The notes: a model not told the origin generated them from the sequence alone. 64,000 nt of DNA from an uncultured Alphaproteobacteria bacterium (GCA_934232895.1 CAKQGH010000004.1:22501-86500); one strand, 5' to 3'. Counted from the stretch's first letter, positions 18,101 to 26,649 are shown. Numbers and translations: made by a program.

Positions 18101-20216
18101 CAACCAATACACCGTTTGTACGATCCGGCGTGCCATCGGCCAATATGCCACCGGCCAAATCAACTTTGTCCGCCGTGACCGACGCACCACGCAACACCAA
18201 TGTGCCGGTTGCGTTGTTGGACAATGTGCCACCAATTACCGTTGTTCCCGCAGAAATATCAATGCGGCCACCATCTGTCACCGACAAATTGCCAGAAACA
18301 TTAAATCTCTGGTCCCCGGCGGTTGCGACATCCGTCGCACCAAATTGCAAAACGCCCCGGCCCGACGCAAAAACATCGGCACCAACATCAATTTGCGCGG
18401 CATCAAAACGAATCGTGCGTGACAGCGCGGTGTCGCTTGCATGCACGCCACCACCAACCGAAATATTTTCGTCCGAATGAATGGTCAACGCGCCCGTTTG
18501 CACATCAACCTTCAAATCGCCAACCTCCGCATCACCCGATGCGGCGTTTACATCACCCGCAATTATAATGGTATCTGATACCGAGAATTTTTGTGTGGTT
18601 CCCCCAATGTTCAACGCACCATTTTCCCCAACCACAACCGTACCATTTGCACGGATTACACCATCCAGCGACGACAACGACATATCCATATTGCCGCCAT
18701 TTACCAGCATGGCACCATTGATTGTCATATTGTTGGTGGCATCGAATTTCATTTTCCCCGCATTGGTTGTCAATGCGCCAGTTGTTATATCATATCCCGA
18801 AACATTCATCTGGCCACTGTTATTTGTGACATTACCCAATAATTTGACAGTGTTAGAAACACCAGTACCACCAGTAATTTGCAATAATTTCCCAGAGTTA
18901 ACTACACCATCTGATATACTTACATTCGCCCCACTTAATGTAGTGTCTTGCCCTGCCGAGTTATTTACCGCCGATGCCGACAAAGTGCCACCGGCTGTAA
19001 TATCTACCTTGCCGGTTGTACCGGACGTCGTTATCCCATCGGCAGTTATATCGCGGGCCGCCCCAATCGTCAATGTTCCGGCATTCATAACGGTACCCGT
19101 CTTGATATCAAGCGCGGACTGCAAGACCATATCCGAGCTGTTATCTATTAATGCCAATGTGATATTACCATTCGTGGCATCTTTTGTTGTCAACTTGAAT
19201 GTACCATTGGCATTATGCCACTCTAAATCCTGGGGCACACCAAAATCAATGGTTCCGGTTGACAAATCAAAACCGTTCGCGTTCGCAAAACTGATGCCAT
19301 TTGCGAATTTCGTTGCGCCCGACACATAACCAGTAAACGTTCCACCGGTCAATGCCAACGACTTGTCTGCATCCAAGCCACCATTTACAGTTAAATTTTT
19401 GGCATTGATGGTCAGTGCGCCATTATCACTGGTGATGCGACCACCAGAAATAATATTGCCATTTGCCGCCGCCAAGTTTAATTCAGTCCCTGAATTTTTA
19501 ACATCACCCGTGGTGTTGATATTACTGGCCATGATTGTCATTTTACCGGCCGCATTACCATTGCCAATTTCGCCCGCGGTAATCGTACCGTTTGTCGCCG
19601 TCACATCTGCGGTGCCCGTGCCACTATAATTCAACGCGGCGGTCACATCTATGTTGCCTGTCGATGTAATTGTTGCGGTTGCGCCACTTGCATCAATTGA
19701 ATTCGCCTGAATACTATTTGCCGATAATGTTAAATCGGATGCCGCGGTCAACGCCCCATTCAATGTTAAACTGTTCACATTTGATATGCTCAGCGCGCCA
19801 TTTGCGGTGATTGTGTTGGCGGTGCTGGTACCAATCACGACATCTATCGCCGCAACCGATGAGGCATTGTGAATTTGCAATTTATACCCAGATGCAATTT
19901 CCAAATCCCCAGCGATATTTAATTTGCCACCCGTTAAAATCGAAAATGGTGAATCAATTCCAATCAGCGCATACACATTGCCATCTGTACCAGATGTCCC
20001 CGTGTTATCACGCCCAATATACATATTGCCCGCAACCGTCAGCGGCCCCGACGACGAAATACCATTACCATTCGTAATTATAACATTTTCGCCCGCGGTA
20101 CTGTTGCCCGGCAACCCCGACAAGTCGGCAGAATTACCCGTACCTGGTGTGAAATCGGCGGCGCCCGCACCAAACGGCACCAGGCAGCACAAGAAAGAAA
20201 CTAATTTTTTCATCAT
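15162..20216 (-). CDS. Giant autotransporter with beta-helical repeat passenger
   Basis: A 1684-aa type Va secretion protein. It has a signal peptide (MMKKLVSFLCCLVPFGAGA), a passenger of about 1200 residues made of irregular 20-25 residue repeats rich in Asn/Gly/Thr/Ala (SAxNxxxGNLxVxGxxxxxN-like strands, for example NGALSISNVNSLTLNGALTAASD-type units), which suggests a right-handed beta-helix, a linker, and a C-terminal autotransporter barrel of about 280 residues ending IKISGSYRF. There is almost no Cys in the passenger. The likely role is adhesion or surface shielding, by family. It has its own terminator and a minus-strand promoter candidate TTGTCC/TAATAA at 20279-20252. Confidence 0.9.
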   Translation of the reverse strand: MMKKLVSFLCCLVPFGAGAADFTPGTGNSADLSGLPGNSTAGENVIITNGNGISSSGPLTVAGNMYIGRDNTGTSGTDGNVYALIGIDSPFSILTGGKLNIAGDLEIASGYKLQIHNASSVAAIDVVIGTSTANTITANGALSISNVNSLTLNGALTAASDLTLSANSIQANSIDASGATATITSTGNIDVTAALNYSGTGTADVTATNGTITAGEIGNGNAAGKMTIMASNINTTGDVKNSGTELNLAAANGNIISGGRITSDNGALTINAKNLTVNGGLDADKSLALTGGTFTGYVSGATKFANGISFANANGFDLSTGTIDFGVPQDLEWHNANGTFKLTTKDATNGNITLALIDNSSDMVLQSALDIKTGTVMNAGTLTIGAARDITADGITTSGTTGKVDITAGGTLSASAVNNSAGQDTTLSGANVSISDGVVNSGKLLQITGGTGVSNTVKLLGNVTNNSGQMNVSGYDITTGALTTNAGKMKFDATNNMTINGAMLVNGGNMDMSLSSLDGVIRANGTVVVGENGALNIGGTTQKFSVSDTIIIAGDVNAASGDAEVGDLKVDVQTGALTIHSDENISVGGGVHASDTALSRTIRFDAAQIDVGADVFASGRGVLQFGATDVATAGDQRFNVSGNLSVTDGGRIDISAGTTVIGGTLSNNATGTLVLRGASVTADKVDLAGGILADGTPDRTNGVLVADTDDLTLTTTTDDILVGGDIITKDKKLTLKSAAAANITGKLETESSTSEIDITAAGDVELGDDIINYNGATVEISAAHIDAADSAVTNNANATMVLGGANTESVTTGNITNSGVLKITGTSVTANAIVANDGAMDITAPNVDAHSITVNGGAINTTANNITVTDAITITGDLNHVLTSGATTNGFNIIGSNATAMVQAGDLTVSGALNANANSVGYVLSGNATVDGGINVASGATTSLYASSITAGGVTNAGNLMLSATSGADLGNVVVNSGMLTLNSNTATAASVIMSGLNIVAGNAELRGNGITVNGDFKAGILYQNYNGDITVRGTDVNIIANDYTINANSVSVAGIDQTGGNLNLNTSNLEVRGAIETNGNLLTISARDYNSISAEITGDISGGVRFNNLGDLIVRGDYIFDNNSRLVVAGGPISALHWSTISLADDNTFGQISNNVENLALVKITGEFKSQVSLANLASGTGLIGVGLTELPDISKALWLAHADGGISELDGLDKLRNVSVAICNASGTMCYTYFDPADLADASDIAGAYLTVRNGNDIYIVFDDRFGGPIKISKIQPIVERVPGYSPDAAVSAGALDNLIAGLQQKNGFSGTQAIELLPLIFRGAGLGTMGDELYKRLENYDEYRNGAGLERFSQLFQAREIEQIAGNVALNEHTNARSFEDRMFDEFIWNRNRKLKKAWVDTDFGMLYQKTTDGLHADGNRFSVSGGFDWQHSQTVIYGLTARVSHMSTDTASALDLAYNATNDYIAGHIDTSVADTNIGMGGYMMKILGDKTRLYGTAFLDLHLFDVSRNQTYVDGEITGNGSAFSLTSEWGLLHDWLNQYIVGNMYVRAGYNTGFSVTEKVGGHDYMKMESDGYLMLTPGYSLMAQKRIYPSMWFQIRPYASIGIEYDVLGAPDTAKYKFAAADSFTEYDLNIDPMWANIGGGVEFVSATGIQVGLDYRYQYNQDIQLHNIKISGSYRF

Positions 20217-20287
20217 ATTTTTATTTTATTCCGATCAGAATTATGGTTATATTATTACATAAATAGGAAAACAGGACAAGACCAAAC

Positions 20288-20315
20288 TTGCCCCCATAAA
20301 TCACTTTTTTATACT
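20288..20315 (+). promoter_or_regulatory. eno promoter
   Basis: TTGCCC (20288-20293), a 16-bp spacer and TATACT (20310-20315). The Shine-Dalgarno AAGGAG lies 6 nt before the ATG. Confidence 0.6.
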
Positions 20316-20333
20316 TATGCAAAGGAGTAAAAT

Positions 20334-21596
20334 ATGTATGAAATAGCAACGGTTCACGCGCGTCAAATTATGGACAGCCGCGGCAACCCGACGATTGAAT
20401 GCGACATTACTTTGTCAGACGGTGCGTTTGGCCGCGCGGCGGTGCCATCGGGCGCATCCACCGGCAGTTTCGAGGCACTGGAACTGCGCGACGGTGGCGA
20501 CGCATATATGGGCAAAGGCGTTATGACCGCGGTAAAAAATGTGAATGAAATTATCGCCCCGGCAATCACCGGTATGGACGCGTCCCATCAAACCGAAATT
20601 GATGAAAAAATGTTGGCATTGGATGGCACACCGAACAAGGCCAGATTGGGTGCAAACGCGATACTGGCGGTATCTATGGCGGTTGCACACGCGGTGGCCG
20701 CGGCCAAGAAAATTCCACTGTATAAATATATTGCCGAAATATACGGCAATGCAAACCCGTGTGTCTTGCCGCGCCCCATGATGAACATCATCAACGGCGG
20801 TATGCATGCCGACAATGGACTGGACGCACAAGAGTTTATGATTATTCCAAACGGCGCGAAATCTGAAAGCCAGGCGATTCGTATGGGCTCGGAAATTTTC
20901 CACAATTTGAAATCTATTTTGAAAAAAACCGGCAATTCAACCAATGTTGGTGACGAAGGCGGTTTTGCACCAAACTTTCATTCGTGCCGCCAGGCGTTGG
21001 ATACAATTGTTTCCGCAATTCGCGCGGCCGGATACACCCCGGGCGACCAGGTTTCAATTGGTTTGGACGTGGCATCATCGGAATTCTATGCCGATGGCGT
21101 ATATAATTTCGAGGGTCAAAAATTATCGTCCGATGAAATGATTGCGTTTTACGAAAAATTGATTGCGGATTATCCAATCATTTCAATTGAAGACGCATTG
21201 GCCGAAGAAGACTGGGATGGATGGCACAAATTGACCGATACAATTGGCAAAAAAATCCAATTGGTTGGCGATGATTTGTTTGTGACAAATCCGGCGCGCC
21301 TGGCCCGCGGCATTGAAATGGGCGTTGCAAACGCAATTTTAATCAAGGTAAACCAAATCGGCAGTTTAACCGAAACATTGCGCGCGATAAAAATGGCCCA
21401 AGATGCAAAATATGGTGTTGTTATTTCGCACCGCAGTGGCGAAACCGAAGACACAACAATCGCCGACCTGGCGGTGGCAACAAACGCCGGCCAGATAAAA
21501 ACCGGTTCTATGTCACGCACCGACCGCATGGCAAAATATAATCAATTGCTGCGCATCGAAGAAGAACTGGACAAATCCGCAAAATATGGTATATAA
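20334..21596 (+). CDS. eno: Enolase
   Basis: Enolase converts 2-phosphoglycerate to phosphoenolpyruvate and often joins the RNA degradosome. The 420-aa protein contains ARQIMDSRGNPTIECD, the SGASTGSFEA loop, GGMHADNGLDAQEFMI, GDEGGFAPN, the metal ligands in SIEDALAEEDWDGW and LVGDDLFVTN, the catalytic Lys in LIKVNQIG and VISHRSGETED. AAGGAG stands 6 nt before the start. It is monocistronic or leads into the small membrane protein after an intrinsic terminator. Confidence 0.98.
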   Translation: MYEIATVHARQIMDSRGNPTIECDITLSDGAFGRAAVPSGASTGSFEALELRDGGDAYMGKGVMTAVKNVNEIIAPAITGMDASHQTEIDEKMLALDGTPNKARLGANAILAVSMAVAHAVAAAKKIPLYKYIAEIYGNANPCVLPRPMMNIINGGMHADNGLDAQEFMIIPNGAKSESQAIRMGSEIFHNLKSILKKTGNSTNVGDEGGFAPNFHSCRQALDTIVSAIRAAGYTPGDQVSIGLDVASSEFYADGVYNFEGQKLSSDEMIAFYEKLIADYPIISIEDALAEEDWDGWHKLTDTIGKKIQLVGDDLFVTNPARLARGIEMGVANAILIKVNQIGSLTETLRAIKMAQDAKYGVVISHRSGETEDTTIADLAVATNAGQIKTGSMSRTDRMAKYNQLLRIEEELDKSAKYGI

Positions 21597-21616
21597 TACG
21601 ACCGGAAATAGCGAAT

Positions 21617-21644
21617 GGGGGGCGCAAATGCGTCCCCTTTTTTG
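21617..21644 (+). terminator. eno terminator
   Basis: GGGGCGCA-AA-TGCGTCCCC stem and a T-run. Confidence 0.8.
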
Positions 21645-21656
21645 TTTTATGTGCGT

Positions 21657-21863
21657 ATGAATATTGTGAACATAATCTTGGTTGTTGCAAAATATGCGAT
21701 TGCAATCGCAATCTTGGTTGGCGTGTGGATGGCGCCCGCGTGGGTTGCGCGCCAAACATCCAAAGACGGATACAATATGGTTATGGTACGATTGGCCAGT
21801 TGGCTGTTATTCTGGACCGGCATCGGTTGGTTGTGGGCGCTGTTTTGCGCATCTAAAAAATAA
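21657..21863 (+). CDS. Small membrane protein, superinfection-immunity-like fold
   Basis: A 68-aa protein with two TM segments (IILVVAKYAIAIAILVGVWMAPAWVA and LASWLLFWTGIGWLWALFCA). The order 'P-AxxAR' followed by 'GWxxIGWxxALxxA' resembles the Imm_superinfect family, small membrane proteins first known from T4 Imm and now found widely in bacterial chromosomes. It begins 12 nt after the eno terminator, has no clear Shine-Dalgarno, and converges with the next gene. The family call is tentative. Confidence 0.6.
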   Translation: MNIVNIILVVAKYAIAIAILVGVWMAPAWVARQTSKDGYNMVMVRLASWLLFWTGIGWLWALFCASKK

Positions 21864-21872
21864 GTAATATAT

Positions 21873-22496
21873 TTACCGTGTTTTGAACCGTTGTTCGGTA
21901 AACAACGCATTGCGAAATTCCGAATTTACGACGCATTCATAAACAAATTCACCCATGGCGCGGCTGGCGGCGGTGTCACTGTTCAAATACAAATCTATGC
22001 CAACCCACAATGGTGCACTGCGGTCCAATTTGCCAGTGTTGCAATCGCGCCGAATAATCGTGCCAACAATCGCACCCGAATCCCAATCAGGCAATATATT
22101 TTGCACCCCGTTGCCGCGACCGGGGTATCTGGAAATATGGGCATTCATCGTAAGGCCGGCAACCAATTCATATTCCGGCGCCATACAAGTATCAAAAATA
22201 AATTTGAACAATTTTAACATCGGATATTCATTTACTGACACCAAACTGGATTGCCCAAACGCAGTCAATGCGTGATTGTCAAAATTATAGTAAACCATAT
22301 CGGTCGCATAATGCCCCAAAATCTGTTCAATTTTATACTCATTCAACCGTTCACGGTCACACAGACAACGATTTGGAACATTCAACAACAGGTCGCCATT
22401 TGGCAAAACGGAAATCGTGCTGCACGACACCATCCAACGGCCACGGCGACTTTTCATCAAATTTTTGTATTGCTGTTTACTTATTTCACATTGCAT
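21873..22496 (-). CDS. Uncharacterised cytoplasmic protein
   Basis: A 207-aa protein with no signal peptide or TM helix and no motif I recognise. It begins MQCEISKQQYKNLMKSRRGRWMVSC and contains RCLCDRERLNEYKIEQILGHYATDM and WVGIDLYLNSDTAASRAMGEFVYE. Five Cys are spread over the chain. An AAGGA Shine-Dalgarno lies 7 nt before the ATG, with a promoter TTGACA/TATGTT (16-bp spacing) further upstream at about 22535-22508. Composition and a good Shine-Dalgarno support a real gene. Confidence 0.65.
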   Translation of the reverse strand: MQCEISKQQYKNLMKSRRGRWMVSCSTISVLPNGDLLLNVPNRCLCDRERLNEYKIEQILGHYATDMVYYNFDNHALTAFGQSSLVSVNEYPMLKLFKFIFDTCMAPEYELVAGLTMNAHISRYPGRGNGVQNILPDWDSGAIVGTIIRRDCNTGKLDRSAPLWVGIDLYLNSDTAASRAMGEFVYECVVNSEFRNALFTEQRFKTR

Positions 22497-22570
22497 CGGT
22501 AAATCCTTGGTCTGTGCAACATAGCACCAATATAAATATTGTCAACATTTATATATGTTGCCCCAGGCAC

Positions 22571-22607
22571 AAAAAAGCGCACAGGGGGCAAAATCCCCCT
22601 GTGCGGA
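22571..22607 (-). terminator. Terminator of the 52-aa gene
   Basis: GCACAGGGGG/CCCCCTGTGC hairpin followed by TTTTTT on the minus strand. Confidence 0.85.
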
Positions 22608-22631
22608 AATAAACTGTCACTGGCACATAAA

Positions 22632-22790
22632 TTATTTTTCACTCTGCTGGTGATTTTGCAGGCTGACACCGCGCGCCATAAATTCGGCCGCCAGATTTAC
22701 CGCCGCTATACCTTTCTTGTACCCTGCCCCTGCTGCCTTGCTGTTCAAGGCGTTGGTTGCGGTATTAAATTTGCTTACATTATCAGTCAT
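22632..22790 (-). CDS. 52-aa helical protein
   Basis: A small gene starting ATG at 22790 after an AAAGGGC Shine-Dalgarno. It encodes MTDNVSKFNTATNALNSK, then AAGAGYKKGIAAVNLAAEF and MARGVSLQNHQQSEK. The middle is Ala/Gly-rich and probably amphipathic. It has its own promoter with an operator-like palindrome and its own strong terminator, so it is a dedicated, regulated transcription unit. No family is recognised. Confidence 0.65.
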   Translation of the reverse strand: MTDNVSKFNTATNALNSKAAGAGYKKGIAAVNLAAEFMARGVSLQNHQQSEK

Positions 22791-22819
22791 TTTTAATGCC
22801 CTTTGTCAAAAACACCTCT

Positions 22820-22860
22820 CTGACACCTGTCAGATTATACCAACAAAACTTTTTTGTCAA
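22820..22860 (-). promoter_or_regulatory. Promoter with a palindromic operator for the 52-aa gene
   Basis: On minus, TTGACA (22860-22855), 15 bp and TATAAT (22839-22834). The perfect 14-bp palindrome CTGACACCTGTCAG (22820-22833) directly abuts the -10 and covers the expected start point, as a repressor site would. Confidence 0.6.
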
Positions 22861-22877
22861 GCGTTATTGTCAACTTT

Positions 22878-24386
22878 TTATTCGTCACAGCCATACATAC
22901 CACATTCTTCGTCCATCGCATATTCTTCGACAACGATTGGCGCCTGCTGTGGTTGTTCGGTGTAATGCGTTTCCTTGACAACACGCACACGACGGTTTGC
23001 CGCATTTGCAACACCATCGGCGGTTGGAACGGCTAAATCTTCCTCGCCCGCAGAAACCGCGACAATTTGGCTGGCCGGAATACCGTATTCAATCAACATT
23101 TTCTGTACAGCCTCGGCACGACGACCGCCCAATGCGTAATTATATGCCTTGGTTCCCATTGTGTCGGTATGACCAACAACCGAAACCTTGATATTCTTGT
23201 TTGCCTGGGTCGCCTGGGCCAACTTTTTAATCAGTTCCTGGTATTCTGGTTTAATCACAGATTTGTTGAAATCGAAACGAACCTCGAACACCTCTTCCAT
23301 AACATGTTGTTTTGGTTCCAGCGGAATCTGTTGCACCTTGATAATGGTCTTTTCACCCTGGGCCGCCTGCATTTTGTCCAGACGCGCATTGATTGCCGCC
23401 AATTCGTCACGCATGGCCATCATCATATTGATGAATTCTTGACGTGTGACATATTCTTCGCTGACGGTTGGAATTTCATTTGCAACCGGTGCCGGTTCAT
23501 CGGCCACGCATTCAACATCGTCGGTGCAATCAACCGTACCATCGACCGCCAATGTGTTGTTGCTGTTAGAAATTGTTTTATCGCCACCATAAATATTCTG
23601 GTTAAATATCAACGGGCGCGATTCCTGAACCGGCACGGGGTTTATCAGATGTTCCGGAACATTTACATTGTTTACAATAATCACACCCTCGCGCGTGCGG
23701 GCGGCGCCATCCATTGCGCGCAGCGAACGCGTTTCTGGGTAATATGTTTTGGTTGTGCGGTTGCTGGCATTTGTGGTTTTGGCAACGGTTGCCTGTTTGG
23801 TTTCGGTTTTTGCAACCGTGGATACGACCTTGCCATTCTTGCAATCACGCAGTGTTGCCAACGCCTTTTGAAAACGATCGCGGCATTCGGCGGCGGTACC
23901 CGTTTGACCACTGGCCGTTGCGGACAACCAACAATCGAATTTCGCCTGAACCTCGGCCGCCAATTGCGGGTTATCGGTACTGGCATCATTTTTTAATTGA
24001 TCCAACAATTCATTGTATGCGGTGTACAATTCAAAAGATTCCTGTTCGTCATCGACCGGCCAATTATCCAATGTTTCTGGGAAAGGAACCTCGCCACTGA
24101 ATGCGGCAACGGCCTTTTGCGCGAACAATTCGCCCATTTCAGAATATCCACTGGTACGGGCGTTATATATCGCATACGAACGATAATTCATCGCCAATTG
24201 GTTCAGAAAGGAATCCTGGTGCGGTGCAGAATATACATCCAATTGTTCAACATAGTCAACGGTTGGCGTGTCCACGGGGCCGTAGTCAACATTTTTATCA
24301 TTCCCAGCACATGCCGCCAATGCAACCACCGACGCCGCCGCAATCATTCGTGATACAATCCATGTTGATACAGATTTATTTTTCAT
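22878..24386 (-). CDS. OmpA-family lipoprotein
   Basis: A 502-aa lipoprotein (signal SRMIAAASVVALAAC-AGN). It has a long N-terminal helical region (DSFLNQLAMNYRSYAIYNARTSGYSEMGE...), a Thr/Lys-rich linker, a predicted coiled coil (EEYVTRQEFINMMMAMRDELAAINARLDKMQ) and a C-terminal OmpA-like peptidoglycan-binding domain (FDFNKSVIKPEYQELIKKL..., VVGHTDTMGTKAYNYALGGRRAEAV, ANAANRRVRVV). It likely tethers the outer membrane to peptidoglycan. An AAGGAAA Shine-Dalgarno and a TTTACT/TATAAT promoter lie upstream. A short acidic Cys-containing tail (MDEECGMYGCDE) is unusual. Confidence 0.85.
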   Translation of the reverse strand: MKNKSVSTWIVSRMIAAASVVALAACAGNDKNVDYGPVDTPTVDYVEQLDVYSAPHQDSFLNQLAMNYRSYAIYNARTSGYSEMGELFAQKAVAAFSGEVPFPETLDNWPVDDEQESFELYTAYNELLDQLKNDASTDNPQLAAEVQAKFDCWLSATASGQTGTAAECRDRFQKALATLRDCKNGKVVSTVAKTETKQATVAKTTNASNRTTKTYYPETRSLRAMDGAARTREGVIIVNNVNVPEHLINPVPVQESRPLIFNQNIYGGDKTISNSNNTLAVDGTVDCTDDVECVADEPAPVANEIPTVSEEYVTRQEFINMMMAMRDELAAINARLDKMQAAQGEKTIIKVQQIPLEPKQHVMEEVFEVRFDFNKSVIKPEYQELIKKLAQATQANKNIKVSVVGHTDTMGTKAYNYALGGRRAEAVQKMLIEYGIPASQIVAVSAGEEDLAVPTADGVANAANRRVRVVKETHYTEQPQQAPIVVEEYAMDEECGMYGCDE

Positions 24387-24441
24387 CGAAATTTCCTTTC
24401 CTTATCCCCCGTATTATACGATTTTTTGGTATATGAGTAAA

Positions 24442-24472
24442 GTAAAAAAAACATCCCCCACGGGGGATGCAA
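24442..24472 (-). terminator. Terminator of the 264-aa secreted protein
   Basis: CATCCCCC-ACGG-GGGATG hairpin with T8 on minus. Confidence 0.8.
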
Positions 24473-24483
24473 TTTGAATAATA

Positions 24484-25278
24484 TCACCGGTCGGCAAACT
24501 GGGACACAATTGTTCCAAGCGATGACAACCCGCCACCACCGCCGGCAACACTGCCCGCCACATCCATAATAGATGTCGTATTTGTTTTTTGTCCAATGCC
24601 ACTGACTGTATTTGTTAAAAATTCGCCCCACAGCGCTTTTTTCTTGGCACTCAATCGCGCAGAACTGCAATTTTCAATTTTTGAAATCAAGCGCGCCGCC
24701 ATTGTGGCCTCGGTCTTGGTATAATCAGCCTCGGAAAAATCAATCAGGTTAAATATTTCATATATGTCCGACACGGTTTCCTTGTTCTTGCACGACAACG
24801 ACCCGTCCGCACAATATGTTGCAACCGCCGCCATTGGGAATCCGGCCCAAACCTGGTCATCATTGCCGTCGCCCGCAAAATAGTCATAACAAATAGATGC
24901 AAATTCCGTACCCGCCGAGCGCGTAATAGCCGCCGCATAACCACCAGTTGCCACATTACACGGTTTGCGTTTCAGCGCGGTTTGCACATCATTCACATTC
25001 ATTTCGCCAACGCGCGCCCATTCTTTCATGATATTGTTCACAAATGTAATTTCCGCCGAACTGGGGACGCATTCGGTGGTCAACGCCTTTTGCTGGGAAC
25101 TTAATTGTTTCACATTACCAACCAACCCCAACACCGTTGGCACCAAACTGGCCGTTGTGGATGTGTCAGATTTCTGGGTTGCGACCGACGCGGCCTTTTT
25201 AACAGTGACCGCCGCCATCGCGCCACCAGACACCAGGCACGCAAACGCACATATCAAAGACAGTAATTTTTTATTCAT
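24484..25278 (-). CDS. Uncharacterised secreted protein with conserved Cys
   Basis: A 264-aa exported protein: signal peptide MNKKLLSLICAFACLVSGGAMA, then a helical domain with Cys at CVPSSAEITFVNNIMKEWARVGEMN, RKPCNVATGGY, ICYDYFAG, ATYCADGSLSCKN and ENCSSAR, which could form disulphides with the DsbA-like protein encoded nearby. The C-terminus is Gly-rich (GSVAGGGGGLSS). A TATAAT promoter with extended TG lies upstream. A frame from 25293 exists, but the signal starts at 25278. No family is recognised. Confidence 0.65.
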   Translation of the reverse strand: MNKKLLSLICAFACLVSGGAMAAVTVKKAASVATQKSDTSTTASLVPTVLGLVGNVKQLSSQQKALTTECVPSSAEITFVNNIMKEWARVGEMNVNDVQTALKRKPCNVATGGYAAAITRSAGTEFASICYDYFAGDGNDDQVWAGFPMAAVATYCADGSLSCKNKETVSDIYEIFNLIDFSEADYTKTEATMAARLISKIENCSSARLSAKKKALWGEFLTNTVSGIGQKTNTTSIMDVAGSVAGGGGGLSSLGTIVSQFADR

Positions 25279-25328
25279 CTCTCGTGGTTGCATTATAACA
25301 CAAAAAAAACATTGAATAAATATAAAAA

Positions 25329-25357
25329 TTGCTTTTTGTCATCTGGCGCGCTAAACT
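25329..25357 (+). promoter_or_regulatory. lptC promoter, leaderless GTG type
   Basis: TTGCTT (25329-25334), 17 bp and TAAACT (25352-25357), then 7 nt and GTG 25365. Confidence 0.5.
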
Positions 25358-25364
25358 GGACACC

Positions 25365-25844
25365 GTGCAGACCGACAAACGCAGTTTTATTATTTTCTCT
25401 AAACACAGACGATTAAAGCGCCTGTGGCAGTTTTTCTTTACTGGTTGGGGTCTGGTTATGGTGGCGGCATTGGTCGCGGGTGCCCTGTTTACCCAGCAAT
25501 TATTATGGACACCAATCACGGCGATAAATATGTCCGACATCGTCAGTAATCAATTCAAAATGTCAAATGCATCGTTCGCCGGCACAGATACCAATGGGGA
25601 ACCTTTTCGCCTGTATGCGGCATCTGGTCGCCAGGAATACGACAAGCCAGACATAATATTTTTAGAGAGTGTGTCGGGCAGTGTTGTGCGCCTGACGAAC
25701 GGCACAAAAATAACTGATAAAATTCGCGCCAAATCGGGGAAATATAACCGTGCGGCCAGAACAATTACATTGTTGGGCAATGTTCGCATTGATTCCAGCA
25801 ACGGGGACAAGGTTTTAACAGACGAATTGGTGATAAAATTATGA
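25365..25844 (+). CDS. lptC: LPS export protein LptC
   Basis: LptC is the bitopic bridge that passes LPS from the LptBFG transporter to LptA. The 159-aa protein has a basic N-terminus, one TM helix (FFFTGWGLVMVAALVAGALF, about 23-42) and the periplasmic beta-jellyroll domain (MSNASFAGTDTNGEPFRLYAASGRQ, ... KITDKIRAKSGKYNRAARTITLLGNVRIDSSNGD...). The GTG at 25365 is preferred over a TTG at 25329 because a -10 box ends 7 nt before it; the TTG is part of the -35 box. It overlaps lptB by 4 nt (ATGA). No lptA lies between them. Confidence 0.8.
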   Translation: MQTDKRSFIIFSKHRRLKRLWQFFFTGWGLVMVAALVAGALFTQQLLWTPITAINMSDIVSNQFKMSNASFAGTDTNGEPFRLYAASGRQEYDKPDIIFLESVSGSVVRLTNGTKITDKIRAKSGKYNRAARTITLLGNVRIDSSNGDKVLTDELVIKL

Positions 25845-26569
25845 AACAATCCGTATTACGCATTGAACACCTGTCTAAATCATACGGCAAACGTATGGTC
25901 ATTCGGGACATATCTATGGTTGCCCACCAGGGCGAATCGGTTGGGTTGCTGGGGCCAAATGGCGCGGGCAAAACAACCGCTTTTTATTGCATCACGGGAC
26001 AATTGGCGGCAACGGGTGGACAAATATTCTTGAATTCCCAGGATATAACACACCTGCCGTTTTACCAACGCGCGCGTATGCACATCGGATATTTGCCCCA
26101 GGAAAACAGTGTTTTCCGCGGTCTGACGGTGGAACAAAACATTATGGCCATTCTGGAGGTCGTGGAACCCAATCGCAAAAAACGGCAACAAAAGCTGGAC
26201 GCATTGTTGGACGAATTTTCCATATCTGCACTGCGCCACAGTCCGGCAACCGCCCTGTCGGGTGGCGAACGCCGCCGCGTTGAAATTGCGCGCGCGTTGG
26301 CAAACGATCCAAAATTCATATTACTAGACGAACCGTTCGCCGGTATTGACCCGATTGCCGTAAATGAAATCCGCAGTTTGGTGTCCCAATTAAAAAACCG
26401 CGGTCTGGGCGTGATTATTACCGATCACAATGTACGCGAAACATTGGGCATTACCGACCGCAGTTATGTCCTGCACGATGGTAAAATATTAAAGCAAGGC
26501 ACCACCGATGAAATCGTCCAAGACGAAATGGTTAAAAAGGTCTATTTGGGCGAAGATTTCACGATGTAA
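25841..26569 (+). CDS. lptB: LPS export ABC ATPase LptB
   Basis: LptB powers LPS extraction with LptFG. The 242-aa ATPase has Walker A (GLLGPNGAGKTT), the Q-loop in YLPQENSVFRGLTVEQNI, signature LSGGERRRVEIARAL, Walker B (FILLDEPFAGIDPIAV) and the H-loop (GLGVIITDHNVRETL), all very close to the LptB family. It is coupled to lptC by an ATGA overlap. A terminator follows at 26593-26619. LptFG and LptA must be encoded elsewhere. Confidence 0.95.
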   Translation: MKQSVLRIEHLSKSYGKRMVIRDISMVAHQGESVGLLGPNGAGKTTAFYCITGQLAATGGQIFLNSQDITHLPFYQRARMHIGYLPQENSVFRGLTVEQNIMAILEVVEPNRKKRQQKLDALLDEFSISALRHSPATALSGGERRRVEIARALANDPKFILLDEPFAGIDPIAVNEIRSLVSQLKNRGLGVIITDHNVRETLGITDRSYVLHDGKILKQGTTDEIVQDEMVKKVYLGEDFTM

Positions 26570-26592
26570 TCGAACATAACAAAACAATTAAA

Positions 26593-26647
26593 AAGCCGCC
26601 CCTTTGGGCGGATTTTTTTACAAAAAAAACGGGGCGATGCCCCGTTT
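26593..26647. terminator. Back-to-back terminators of lptB and the DsbA-like gene
   Basis: GCCGCCC-CTTT-GGGCGG plus T7 (26593-26619) serves lptB. ACGGGGC-GAT-GCCCCGT with T8 on minus (26622-26647) serves the gene on the other strand. Confidence 0.8.
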
Positions 26648-26649
26648 TA

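Noticed and set aside
16089..19629. Many open frames on the plus strand opposite the autotransporter
   Set aside because: They mirror a repetitive Thr/Asn/Ala-rich gene on the other strand and carry no known motif or Shine-Dalgarno.
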